Of a DNA stretch of 64,000 nucleotides, positions 25,627-34,011 are shown in pieces. The notes below the pieces were generated by a model. It saw only the letters and a list, made by a program, of their open reading frames with translations. It had not been told where the DNA came from and searched no databases. The position numbers and the translations under genes were made by a program. This stretch comes from Desulfarculus baarsii DSM 2075 (GTDB lineage: Bacteria; Desulfobacterota; Desulfarculia; Desulfarculales; Desulfarculaceae): contig NC_014365.1 in NCBI RefSeq assembly GCF_000143965.1, forward strand, positions 647,501-711,500, written 5' to 3'. How positions within the stretch are numbered: the first letter of the stretch is position 1; each line of letters starts with the position of its first letter.

Positions 25627-26769
25627 TCACAGGAAATAGTATTGGATTATGGCGAACACCGAGTCGGTGACGATAATCAAAAACAACGCCGCCACCACCG
25701 CGCTGGTGGTGGCCTTGCCCACGCCGGCCGCCCCGCCCTCGACGGTGAAGCCCTTCTGGCAGCCGATGACGGCGATCAACAGCCCGAACACCGCGGCCTT
25801 GAACATGCTGGTCATCAGGTCGCCGGCGTCGAAGCTGGAGATCGACTCGTTCAAGTAGGTGTAGGGCGTCAGGTCCAGGCCCGCCACGCCCACGATCAAA
25901 CCGCCCATGATCGCCGCGGCGATGGAAAAAAGCGTCAGCAGCGGCACCATCAGCACGGCGGCGATGACCTTGGGCAGGGCCAGGAAGATCACCGGATCGT
26001 AGCCCATCACCGTCAGCGCGTCCACCTCTTCGTTGACCTTCATCGTGCCGATCTCGGCGGCGAACGACGACCCCGAACGGCCGGCCACCAGGATCGCCGT
26101 CATGATCGGCCCCAGTTCGCGGACCATGGCCACGGCCACCAGGGTGGCCACGTAGACGTCGGCGCCAAAGGATTTGAGCTGCAACGACGACATGAAGGCC
26201 ATGATCATGCCCAGAAGCAGGCCGATCAGCGAGACGATGGGCAGGCCGTCCACGCCTACCTGCTGCATGTAGGCCAGCACGTCGCCCATGCGTAGCGTGG
26301 CCGGCCGCGCCACCACCATCAGGACGCTCTTGGTGGCCTGGCCCACGAAGGCCAAAAGCTGGCCGATCTGCTCGCCCATGCGGCGGGCCGACTGGCCCAT
26401 GCCTTCCAGCATGCCCGCGTCGCGCTTGTCGGGGTTGATGGCCGGCTTGCGCACCTGATCCACGTCGATCAGGGCCAGCATGTCGCGGAAGCGGCTTTGG
26501 CCGGCCTCCAGGCGCACGGCCAGATCCTGGGGCGGCGCGGCGGCCCAGATCTTCACCGCCATGGCCCCCGAGGTGTCGAGGTAGTCCAGCCGCGACAGAT
26601 CCAGCAGCACGGACCTGGGGGCCAGTTCCTTGAGCACCCGCGCGATGGCCGTCTGAAACTCGGGCAACTGGTTGACGCCCAGCCGGCCGCGCAGGCTGAC
26701 ATGCAGGTCGCCGCCGGCGTGGCCGTGGGCCTCCAGAGAGAGCACGCTGTCGTGGTGGGCTCTGATCAT
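25627..26769 (-). CDS. mlaE: MlaE-like lipid transporter permease fused to N-terminal STAS domain
   Basis: A 380-residue protein. Residues 10-105 form a STAS domain like MlaB (LRGRLGVNQLPEFQTAIARV, SVLLDLSRLDYLDTSGAMAV), and about 130-380 are the MlaE permease with five to six helices (GVDGLPIVSLIGLLLGMIM, MVRELGPIMTAILVAGRSGS, the conserved EIGTMKVNEEVDALTVMG). The fusion replaces the separate MlaB protein of E. coli, so regulator and permease are one chain. The gene heads the mlaE-mlaF-mlaD-pqiC-TPR run. No MlaC-type periplasmic carrier or MlaA is visible here. Confidence 0.9.
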   Translation of the reverse strand: MIRAHHDSVLSLEAHGHAGGDLHVSLRGRLGVNQLPEFQTAIARVLKELAPRSVLLDLSRLDYLDTSGAMAVKIWAAAPPQDLAVRLEAGQSRFRDMLALIDVDQVRKPAINPDKRDAGMLEGMGQSARRMGEQIGQLLAFVGQATKSVLMVVARPATLRMGDVLAYMQQVGVDGLPIVSLIGLLLGMIMAFMSSLQLKSFGADVYVATLVAVAMVRELGPIMTAILVAGRSGSSFAAEIGTMKVNEEVDALTVMGYDPVIFLALPKVIAAVLMVPLLTLFSIAAAIMGGLIVGVAGLDLTPYTYLNESISSFDAGDLMTSMFKAAVFGLLIAVIGCQKGFTVEGGAAGVGKATTSAVVAALFLIIVTDSVFAIIQYYFL

Positions 26770-26816
26770 CAGCCTCGCGCATCACGGACGGCCTTTGGCG
26801 AGCCCGCCCGCGGGGG

Positions 26817-27392
26817 TCAATCGTTGAACGACAGCTCGAGGAATTCGGCGTCGGGAATCTCCAGGGGCGGGCCCATCACCGAGGGCACGCGGGCCACGCA
26901 CAGCGCGCCGACGATGGCGTTGCCATGCTTGAGCGGCGAACAGACCATGTACACCTTGTGCTTGACGGTGTAGAGGATGGTGCTGGTGGTTTTGCCCTTG
27001 GAAAGCACTTTGTCTATTTTTTTGTACTGCGAGTAGTTGAAATCGTCCTCGGACTTGATCACCGCCGTCTTGTCCTTGGGGTCGGGGTAACGGCTGCTGA
27101 TCACCTGGCCTTTTGCCCCCAACACCAGAATCCCCACGTTCAAGGGGCGTTTATCCGCTTGCGCCTGGGCGAAAAAGTCGTCGACGATCTTGTTGGCCTT
27201 GGCGTCGTCGGCGGCGGCGAGGGCCTGGGCCAGATCGGTCGAGAGGTTGTCGATCAGCTCCTTGTTGCCGCTGACAAAGCCCTGGGCCGCCTCGCTGCCG
27301 CGATTGCGCTCGCAGCCGACGGCCAGCAGGACCAGCAGGGCCAGGGCCCAGGCCGCCAGAAACGCGCGATATGACTGTGCGTAATGATGCAT
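26817..27392 (-). CDS. Lipoprotein with single Cache-like sensor domain
   Basis: A 191-residue lipoprotein. The signal peptide ends LALLVLLAVGC, with a lipobox Cys near residue 26. The mature part begins with a helix (NKELIDNLSTDLAQALAAADDAKANKIVDDFF) and continues with strands PLNVGILVLGAKGQVISSRYP, TTSTILYTVKHKVYMVCSPL and AIVGALCVARV, the layout of a single Cache/PAS-like ligand sensor. It has no attached signalling domain. ATG at 27392 has AGAGGA upstream; the long open frame to 29627 merely extends through the antisense/other frame of neighbours. It is 47 bp before mlaE. Ligand and function are unknown. Confidence 0.72.
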   Translation of the reverse strand: MHHYAQSYRAFLAAWALALLVLLAVGCERNRGSEAAQGFVSGNKELIDNLSTDLAQALAAADDAKANKIVDDFFAQAQADKRPLNVGILVLGAKGQVISSRYPDPKDKTAVIKSEDDFNYSQYKKIDKVLSKGKTTSTILYTVKHKVYMVCSPLKHGNAIVGALCVARVPSVMGPPLEIPDAEFLELSFND

Positions 27393-27442
27393 GACCGGGT
27401 TCCTCTGGGCGCAGTATAGCATAACTATCACCGGCGGCCAGC

Positions 27443-28681
27443 TTAGGGGTGCAGGTCCAGCGCCGGCGTGAAGGCGTGCATCACCGGTGTGATGGTCACG
27501 CCGTCGGCCGTGACGGCGACGCTTACTTCCAGCCAGCCGGGGGCGAAGCTCAGCGGGCCCCATTCCATGTCGCCGGCCCACCAGCGGCCGCAGATGGCCG
27601 GCGCGGTCGCCAGGCTGATCGCGCCCTGGCGGCTGTAAAGGACGCCCACGTGGCCGATGTGCTCGTGGCCGTTGAACCACCCCGCCAGACGGCGGCCTTG
27701 CAGCAAGGCCAGGGCCTTGTCGCGGTTTTGGTCGGCGTCGCGCAGGGCCATGCCCGGCTTTTCGTCGATTCGCAGCAGCGAGCTTTTGTGCAGCGGGTTG
27801 GAGCCGACGATGGCCGAGGCCATGGGGAAATGGGCCAGAAGCACAAGCGGCTTGTCGGCGGGCAGAACCTCGAGCAACTCCTCCAGCCAGGCCAGGGCCT
27901 CGGGGCTGGTTCCGCCGCAGTTTTTGGCCTTGCCGTCGGGGCGTTGGCCCAGGGCGATGTTGTCGAACATGATCAGGGCCACGCCGCCGGCCAGGTAGAC
28001 ATGACGGGCCGGGCCCAACTGGGCGCGATAATATTGCAGATGCACCGCGCCGTCGTCGTAGCGCACGTCGTGGTTGCCGGGGACCGAACGCCAGGGCTGG
28101 GGCAGCATGGCCGCGGCCTTGGCCGCCAGGGCCATCTGGGCCTGGGCGTGGGCGGGGCCTTGCTTGTCGGCGTCGAAGCACATGTCGCCCAGGGCCACGG
28201 TCAGGTCGGGCTTGCTTTGGGCCACCAGATTCACGGCCTTGGCCCAGAACTCCATGGGCTTTTGGGCCATGGCGTCGGTCAGGCCGACGAAGTCGGGCTT
28301 GCAGCTCGGGTCGAACAGATGGGGGTCGGAGACGATGGCCAGGCGCAAGGGACCGGCCAGGGCCGCCGAGCGCAGGCGCACGGTCAGGGGGCCCTGGACC
28401 TGGCTGGCGGGCAACCACCATGGGCCTTCGATGGCCTGGCCGTCGGGGGCGCTCAGGCAGATCAGGCGATCGTCCTCGGTGCCCAGGCTGAAGGCGCCCT
28501 CGGCGTCGCTTCGGGTCACGGCGCGTTCGTCGCTGACGATGACGCCGGCCACGGGCCGGCTTTGCTCGTCGAGGCACAGGCCACCCACGACGATGGCCTT
28601 GCCGGCCCAGGCCTGGGCCGCGCCCAGGGCGATGAGCAGCAGGACGATGGCTAGCTTTGGCCCCAGGCGGCGCAGGGTCAT
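27443..28681 (-). CDS. Exported calcineurin-like metallophosphoesterase with N-terminal carboxypeptidase-regulatory-like domain
   Basis: A 412-residue secreted phosphoesterase. The signal peptide ends AAQAWA. Residues 28-105 resemble a carboxypeptidase regulatory-like beta sandwich (LCLDEQSRPVAGVIVSDE, TRSDAEGAFSLGTEDD). The catalytic domain carries the dimetal motifs AIVSDPHLF (DxH, partly altered context), TVALGDMCFD (GD), SVPGNHDVRY (GNHD), LLAHFPM and FNGHEHIGHVG (GHxH). The architecture matches periplasmic phosphoesterases acting on phosphorylated envelope components. It begins six bp after the DsbD-like stop, so the two are co-transcribed. Confidence 0.85.
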   Translation of the reverse strand: MTLRRLGPKLAIVLLLIALGAAQAWAGKAIVVGGLCLDEQSRPVAGVIVSDERAVTRSDAEGAFSLGTEDDRLICLSAPDGQAIEGPWWLPASQVQGPLTVRLRSAALAGPLRLAIVSDPHLFDPSCKPDFVGLTDAMAQKPMEFWAKAVNLVAQSKPDLTVALGDMCFDADKQGPAHAQAQMALAAKAAAMLPQPWRSVPGNHDVRYDDGAVHLQYYRAQLGPARHVYLAGGVALIMFDNIALGQRPDGKAKNCGGTSPEALAWLEELLEVLPADKPLVLLAHFPMASAIVGSNPLHKSSLLRIDEKPGMALRDADQNRDKALALLQGRRLAGWFNGHEHIGHVGVLYSRQGAISLATAPAICGRWWAGDMEWGPLSFAPGWLEVSVAVTADGVTITPVMHAFTPALDLHP

Positions 28682-28687
28682 GGGCGT

Positions 28688-30058
28688 TTACTCCTCGTCG
28701 GATTGGCCGATGATGGCCGGTTTGGCTCGGTCCGCGCCGTCTTGCCGCAAGGCGACGTCGACCATTTTCATGCGCAGGAGAAACTCGTCGGCGTTTTCGT
28801 AGCCGACCAATGTCACCTCGCGCATCATGCCGCCGGAGCCATCGAGGAAAACCAGCGTGGGCAGGCCGGGCACTTCCATCTGGCGGGCGATGCGCCGCTC
28901 CTTGGGCGTGCCGGCGGTCAGGTCGACCACCAGCGTCTTGAACGGGCCCAGGGCCTTGATCACCCGCGGGTCGCTGAAGGTGGTGCGTTGGAGATCCTTG
29001 CAGTAGGCGCACCATTCGGCGGTGAACTTGACGGCCATGGGCCGGTGCTCGTTGACGGCCTGGCGCACGGCGTGCATGGTGAATTTCTCCCAGGCCACGT
29101 GGGTGTCCGGGGCCTGGAGCAGCCAGACCACCAACGCCGCCGCGACCAGCGCCGCCACGCCGAAGGCTTTTTTGAAAAAGACGAAGAACCTGGCCCCGCC
29201 CTTGTGCACGAAGCCGAGGTAGACCGCCCCGGCGGCGATGATCATGGCCAGCAGCCAGCGGCCGGCGTCCTGGCCCAGCAGGGGCATGGCCACGTAGGCG
29301 GCCGCCGCCAGCAGCAAAAAGCCGAACAGTTTGCGCACCCAGATCATCCAGTCGCCGGCGCGGGGCAGCAGGGCGGCGATGCGCTCGGAAAACAGGGCCA
29401 CCAAGGCCAGTGGCAGGCCCAGGCCCAGCGACAGGGCGACAAACACGGCCAGGCCATAAAGCGGGCTGCCCACCTCGGCCACGTGGCCCATCAGGCCGGC
29501 CACCACCGGCCCGGCGCAGGGCGCGGCCAGCACGCCCGAAAACAGGCCCATGAAAAACGAGCCGCTCAGGCCCGCGCGGTTTTTGGCCGCGACCCTGGTC
29601 AGGCCGGTGGGCATGCGCACCTCCCACAGGCCGAACATGCTCAGCGCCAGCGCCACCAGGATCGCCGAGAGGATGATGATCACCGGCGTGTACGATAGCG
29701 CCTGGCCGAGGATGCCGCCGGTGAGGGCGGCCGCCGTGCCCAGGGCCGAATACATCACCGTGATGCCGGCCCAGTACAACAGCGCCGCCAGCATCGCCCC
29801 GCCCTTGCCGCCGGAGTCGCGCGCGCCGAAATAGCTGATGGTGATGGGAATGACCGGATAGACGCAGGGCGTGGCGTTCAAAAGCAGGCCCATGAGGAAC
29901 GAAAGGGCCATGACCACCGGCAACGAGCGGCCGCTGAAGCTGGCGGCCTCGTCGGCGGCCCAGGCCGGGCCGGCCACGAAAAAGGCCGCGCCCACCAGGA
30001 TAAAGGACATTGTCGCCGACGTTGTGGCGGCGAATTTGCTGACGCGCGCGCTGGGCAT
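28688..30058 (-). CDS. DsbD-family thiol:disulfide interchange protein lacking the N-terminal alpha domain
   Basis: A 456-residue membrane reductant conduit. A signal/first helix (ILVGAAFFVAGPAWA) is followed by eight helices with the paired cysteines of the core in NATPCVYPVIPITI and GVLAAPCAGPVVAG, then a C-terminal periplasmic thioredoxin domain with AEWCAYCKDLQRTTFSD (WCxxC). The E. coli-type N-terminal immunoglobulin-like alpha domain is absent, so an unlinked partner must pass on electrons, as in CcdA/ScsB variants. Likely roles are cytochrome c maturation or disulfide repair in the periplasm. ATG at 30058 with AGGAG upstream; it is the first gene of a long leftward run. Confidence 0.88.
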   Translation of the reverse strand: MPSARVSKFAATTSATMSFILVGAAFFVAGPAWAADEAASFSGRSLPVVMALSFLMGLLLNATPCVYPVIPITISYFGARDSGGKGGAMLAALLYWAGITVMYSALGTAAALTGGILGQALSYTPVIIILSAILVALALSMFGLWEVRMPTGLTRVAAKNRAGLSGSFFMGLFSGVLAAPCAGPVVAGLMGHVAEVGSPLYGLAVFVALSLGLGLPLALVALFSERIAALLPRAGDWMIWVRKLFGFLLLAAAAYVAMPLLGQDAGRWLLAMIIAAGAVYLGFVHKGGARFFVFFKKAFGVAALVAAALVVWLLQAPDTHVAWEKFTMHAVRQAVNEHRPMAVKFTAEWCAYCKDLQRTTFSDPRVIKALGPFKTLVVDLTAGTPKERRIARQMEVPGLPTLVFLDGSGGMMREVTLVGYENADEFLLRMKMVDVALRQDGADRAKPAIIGQSDEE

Positions 30059-30346
30059 GGGGGCGATTTCTCCTGGCTCTGTGGTGGGGATTGGCCTCCC
30101 GTTGGAGCTAAATTTAACCTCTGGGCGCGGCCCCGGTCAAACAAAAGCTAAGCTTTCCCGGATCATATCAGCCGCCGACCTTTTGTCGCGCAAAAAAAAT
30201 TAATGAAAACAACGATTCATCTTTACAACCTCAAGTTTTTTCTGGTATCTAGAAACGCAATATGCTGTGCTAGCCATATCGGCGATGCTTTCATCAGCCT
30301 GCTGAAACCACTACAAGAAGTGCTGATATCAACGGGGCGAGGGCTC
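30059..30346. other. 288-bp divergent intergenic region without a gene
   Basis: Separates the leftward DsbD-like gene from the rightward MltD gene. The right part (30180-30330) is AT-rich and contains a weak pair TTTACA and TATCTA 18 bp apart near 30215-30245 that could serve mltD. I see no other structure. Confidence 0.4.
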
Positions 30347-32188
30347 ATGAGGAAAAAACTGATTGTCAGTCTGGTCGTCGCGGTCTTGGCCTTGTCGGGT
30401 TGCGCCACGACGCAACAGCGCGGAGACCATGCCTCGGGGAAGACTTGCCCGCCGGTTAACCAGCAGGAGCAGATCAAGGCCGGCATCGCCGAGGAGCTCG
30501 AAGCCCTTGGCGAGCCCGAGGTCGTCTCCAAAAAACCCGCCCCCGACGAATGCGACCCCAACAAGGTCGAATACGACATCCCCATCACCATCAACGCCGA
30601 GGTCGAGCAGGGCATCGACCTGTTCCAGAACAAAATCCCCAAACGTTTCCGCATGTGGCTGGAGCGCTCGGGTCGCTACATCCCCATGATGCGTAGCGTC
30701 CTGCGGCAATACGGCCTGCCCGAGGATCTGGTCTATCTGGCGCTGATCGAGAGCGGCTTCAACTGCAACGCCTACTCCACCGCCGCGGCGGTGGGGCCGT
30801 GGCAGTTCATCGCCGGCACGGGCAAGCGTTTCGGCCTGCGCATCGATTATTGGGTCGACGAGCGCCGCGACCCGGTCAAGAGCACTCACGCCGCCGCTCA
30901 ATACCTGGGCGACCTCTACGCCGAGTTCGGCTCGTGGTACCTGGCCGCCGCCGCCTACAACGCCGGCGAGGGCAAGATCCGTCGCGCCCTGAAAAAATAC
31001 AACGCCAACAACTTCTGGTCCATCAGCCGGCACCACCGCGACTACCTCAAGGACGAGACCCGCCAATACGTCCCGCGCATGATCGCCGCGGCCATCATCG
31101 CCAAAAGCCCCGAGAAGTTCGGCTTCAACGACCTCAAATATTGGCCGCCGATGCAGTTCGACGAGGTGCGGGTCCACCCTGGCACCAGCCTGGACGTGGC
31201 CGCCAAGTTGGCCGGCGTCAAAAACAGCGAGCTGAAGGCCCTCAACCCCGAGCTGCGTCGCTGGTGCACGCCGCCCAGCGGCAAATACACCCTTAAGATT
31301 CCGTTTGGGGCCAGGGCCCAGTTCGAGCAGGGCTACGCCAAGCTGGCGCCCAAGGATCGCCAGGCCCACACCGGCGTGGCCGCCGTGCGCGTGCGGCGGG
31401 GCGACACCCTGGGCCGCATCGCCAAGACGCACCACATGCGCCTGTCCGACCTGGTGGCCCTCAACCCCAAGGTCAAGCCCAACAGCCTGCGCGTGGGCCA
31501 AAAGATCATCGTCTCGCCCGGCCGCGGCGCGGTGGCCTACGCCGAAGCCGACGCCCCCGTGGTCTCCTCGCGGCGGCGGGCCAGCCTGTCGGCCTCCAGC
31601 ACCGTGCCGCCGGCCCGCCAGGGCACGCGCAAAATCGTCTACAAGGTCAAGCCCGGCGACTCCCTGTGGGACATCGCCCAGGGCTACAACCTCGACTGGC
31701 ATGACGTGCGCCGCTGGAACGGCCAGCGTTCCGGCAACATCCAGGCCGGCGACCGCCTGGTGCTCTACGTGCCCCAGTCCAAGGCCGAGGCCAAGCGGGC
31801 CACGGCCAAGGCCCAGAGCCGCACCTACGTGGTGCGCCGTGGCGACAACCTGTGGGAGATCGCCCAGGCTCACGGCGTCAGCACCGCCGACATCAAGCGC
31901 TGGAACAAAATGCGCGGCAACAGGCTGGAAGTGGGCGACCGCCTGACCATCCACAAGTCCTCGCCGTCCAAGATCGCCACGGGCAACGGTCAGTTGGTGG
32001 TGGCTTCCGCCGACGAATCCGGCGTCAACGACTCTTCCGCCGGCCCCGAAAAGACCTACCGCGTGCGCAAGGGCGACACCCTCTCGGGCATCAGCCGGCG
32101 TTTCAACGTCTCGGCCAGCAAGCTGCGCCGCCTCAACAGCCTGCGCGGCGACAACATCCGCGTGGGCGACACCCTGCGCGTGCAATAG
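30347..32188 (+). CDS. mltD: MltD-like lytic transglycosylase with four LysM repeats
   Basis: A membrane-bound murein lytic transglycosylase that cleaves glycan strands to 1,6-anhydro products; 613 residues. The lipoprotein signal is LVVAVLALSGCATT. The SLT domain has the catalytic Glu in LVYLALIESGFNCNAYS and AAAVGPWQFIAGTGKRFGL, then LAAAAYNAGEGKIRRAL. Four LysM units follow near the C-terminus, starting VRRGDTLGRIAKTHH, VKPGDSLWDIAQGYN, VRRGDNLWEIAQAHG and VRKGDTLSGISRRFN; they bind peptidoglycan. E. coli MltD has fewer LysM units (two to three). The ATG at 30347 is chosen because the lipoprotein signal starts there; the open frame reaches back to 30203. Confidence 0.93.
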   Translation: MRKKLIVSLVVAVLALSGCATTQQRGDHASGKTCPPVNQQEQIKAGIAEELEALGEPEVVSKKPAPDECDPNKVEYDIPITINAEVEQGIDLFQNKIPKRFRMWLERSGRYIPMMRSVLRQYGLPEDLVYLALIESGFNCNAYSTAAAVGPWQFIAGTGKRFGLRIDYWVDERRDPVKSTHAAAQYLGDLYAEFGSWYLAAAAYNAGEGKIRRALKKYNANNFWSISRHHRDYLKDETRQYVPRMIAAAIIAKSPEKFGFNDLKYWPPMQFDEVRVHPGTSLDVAAKLAGVKNSELKALNPELRRWCTPPSGKYTLKIPFGARAQFEQGYAKLAPKDRQAHTGVAAVRVRRGDTLGRIAKTHHMRLSDLVALNPKVKPNSLRVGQKIIVSPGRGAVAYAEADAPVVSSRRRASLSASSTVPPARQGTRKIVYKVKPGDSLWDIAQGYNLDWHDVRRWNGQRSGNIQAGDRLVLYVPQSKAEAKRATAKAQSRTYVVRRGDNLWEIAQAHGVSTADIKRWNKMRGNRLEVGDRLTIHKSSPSKIATGNGQLVVASADESGVNDSSAGPEKTYRVRKGDTLSGISRRFNVSASKLRRLNSLRGDNIRVGDTLRVQ

Positions 32189-32213
32189 CCGCCGGGCCGC
32201 CAACGCCGAGCAT

Positions 32214-32247
32214 GGGCCGCTTCCCTCGGGGGGCGGCCCGTTTGTTT
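32214..32247 (+). terminator. Terminator after mltD
   Basis: GGGCCGC (32214-32220) pairs with GCGGCCC (32233-32239), followed by GTTTGTTT. It lies 25 bp after the mltD stop, before a converging gene. Confidence 0.7.
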
Positions 32248-32256
32248 GGGGCGGTC

Positions 32257-34011
32257 TCAGATTTGATCGAGCAGGGCCTGGGCCGTGGGCCGGCCTGGCG
32301 CCAGCTCCAGGATATCCAGAAGAATCTTGCGGGCGGCCAGGGCGTCGTCGAGGGATAACAGCAACTCGGCCAGGCGCTCCAGCAGCTCCCAATCGCCCTG
32401 AGCCAATCCGTGGCGGCGGGCCAGGGCCAGGCTTTCGGCGGCGGCCTCGTTTTGGCCGGCGCGCAGGCGCAGTTTGGCCACGTTGAAGTGCAGCCGGCCC
32501 GCCTCCGGCTCGACCGCCAGGCCCAGGCGGTATTGGGCCAGGGCTTGATCGTGCAGGCCCTGGGCGGCCAACTCCAACCCGCGCCGGCCGTATTCCTCGG
32601 CGCTGGCCAGGGCGGCGGGCGCGTCGGCCGGCCGGGCGTCCAATTGGCTGGTCAGATGGTCGAGCCAAGCCAGGTTTTCCGCGTCGTCGGGGGCCATGAG
32701 CCGGCTGACGGCCACCAGTTCGGCGGCGGCCTGAGGCCGTCCCTGGCGCAGATAGGCCGCGGCGGCCACGGCGTGCAGGCGGTGCAAGGCAAAGGGCCGC
32801 TGGCCGGCGGGCCAGGCGTCGGCCTGGGCCATGCGCGCGAAGACCTCCTCGGCCTGCTCCGGCCGGCCCTGGCTCAGGTGGGCTTCGGCCAGCATGAGCC
32901 AGGCTTCGATCTTCAGGCGCGGCTGATCGGTTTGGCGGGCCAGGCGGCGCAGAGCCTGGACGGCCTTGGCGGGGCGGCCCAGGGCCAGGCCGCAGCGCGC
33001 GGCCAGCAACCCCTCCGGGCCATCGGCCAGGGCGGGGTCTTGGGCCAGGGCCCGTTGCAGGGCTTGATCGGCCTGTCGCGCCTGGCCCAGATCGTGGAAC
33101 AGACGGGCCTGGCGGGCCAGGCGATGGGCCCCCAGACCGCCGGGCATGTCGTCGGCCTGGGCCAGAACCTCGGCGGCTTGTTCGGGCCGGCCCTGGGCCA
33201 GGTGCAGTTCGGTCAGGGCGTCGACCGCGCCGCCATAGGCGGGATTGGCCTCCCTGGCCCACTGAAATAGGCTTTGGGCGCTGGCCGCGTCGCCGCCTTG
33301 CAGGGCCACCCGGCCCAGGCCGACCATGGCCGCGGCGGCTTGGGGGCTCTGACGCAGCAGGCGCTGATAGCACTGCCGGGCCTCGTCCAGGCGGCCGTGG
33401 CGCAGCAGCAGCTCGCCCAGGCCGAACTGGGGCCAGCGGGCCTGGGGATTGTTGCGGGCGGCCATGAGGTATTCGTCCATGGCCCGTTCGGGCAGGCCCA
33501 TGGCCTCCAGGCGCGCGGCGCGGGCGGCGGCGCGCCGCCGAGCCAGGATCAGCTCCAGGCGGCGGCTGAGCTTTTCGGGGCTGACGGGCTTGGTGAGGTA
33601 GTCGTCCAGGCCGTGGCCGATGGCCTGCAAGACGCGGTCGTCGGCGTTTTCGGCGGTGACCATGATGAAGATGACGTCGCCGTGGCGCGGATGGGCCCGC
33701 ACGCGGCCCAGCAGCTCCAGGCCGTCGACGCCGGGCATGTTCCAATCGGCCAGGATCAGTTCGCAGCCGTGGCGCTCGAGTTGGGCCAGGGCGGCCGCGC
33801 CGTCGGCGGCTTGGACGACGTTATCGAAGCCGGCCTCGCGCAGGCTCTGGGCCAGCAGTAAGCGCATGGTGGGCATGTCGTCGGCCACCAGGGCCGCGCA
33901 CTGCCGCCGGTCCACCCGTTCCAGGCGCATGGCCCGCTCGTCGATGGCCCGCAACTCGGCCGTGACGCCTTCGCCGGTCGCCGGCTCCCGCTCGGGCGGG
34001 TGGCCGGGCAC
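32257..34011 (-). CDS. Response regulator receiver fused to a TPR array
   Basis: A 584-residue protein. After about 36 N-terminal residues comes a receiver domain (37-150): acidic pair in ALVADDMPTMR, phospho-acceptor Asp89 in LILADWNMPGVDG, and Lys141 in YLTKPVSP. The remainder (about 165-584) is a run of TPR-like units such as MDEYLMAARNNPQARWPQFG, GRLDEARQCYQRLLRQSPQ and QGLHDQALAQYRLGLAVEPE. So phosphorylation would control a protein-protein scaffold rather than DNA binding. The GTG at 34011 directly follows the kinase stop (TAG GTG), strongly indicating a cognate pair. Confidence 0.85.
   Translation of the reverse strand: MPGHPPEREPATGEGVTAELRAIDERAMRLERVDRRQCAALVADDMPTMRLLLAQSLREAGFDNVVQAADGAAALAQLERHGCELILADWNMPGVDGLELLGRVRAHPRHGDVIFIMVTAENADDRVLQAIGHGLDDYLTKPVSPEKLSRRLELILARRRAAARAARLEAMGLPERAMDEYLMAARNNPQARWPQFGLGELLLRHGRLDEARQCYQRLLRQSPQAAAAMVGLGRVALQGGDAASAQSLFQWAREANPAYGGAVDALTELHLAQGRPEQAAEVLAQADDMPGGLGAHRLARQARLFHDLGQARQADQALQRALAQDPALADGPEGLLAARCGLALGRPAKAVQALRRLARQTDQPRLKIEAWLMLAEAHLSQGRPEQAEEVFARMAQADAWPAGQRPFALHRLHAVAAAAYLRQGRPQAAAELVAVSRLMAPDDAENLAWLDHLTSQLDARPADAPAALASAEEYGRRGLELAAQGLHDQALAQYRLGLAVEPEAGRLHFNVAKLRLRAGQNEAAAESLALARRHGLAQGDWELLERLAELLLSLDDALAARKILLDILELAPGRPTAQALLDQI

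Noticed and set aside
26817-29627. Minus-strand frame joining the Cache-like lipoprotein to 745 upstream codons
   Set aside because: Only the last 191 residues have a lipoprotein signal and coding character; the rest is out of frame with the phosphoesterase and DsbD-like genes.
30329-33745. Minus-strand open frame of 1138 codons across mltD and the regulator gene
   Set aside because: It is mostly antisense to mltD with no recognisable fold.
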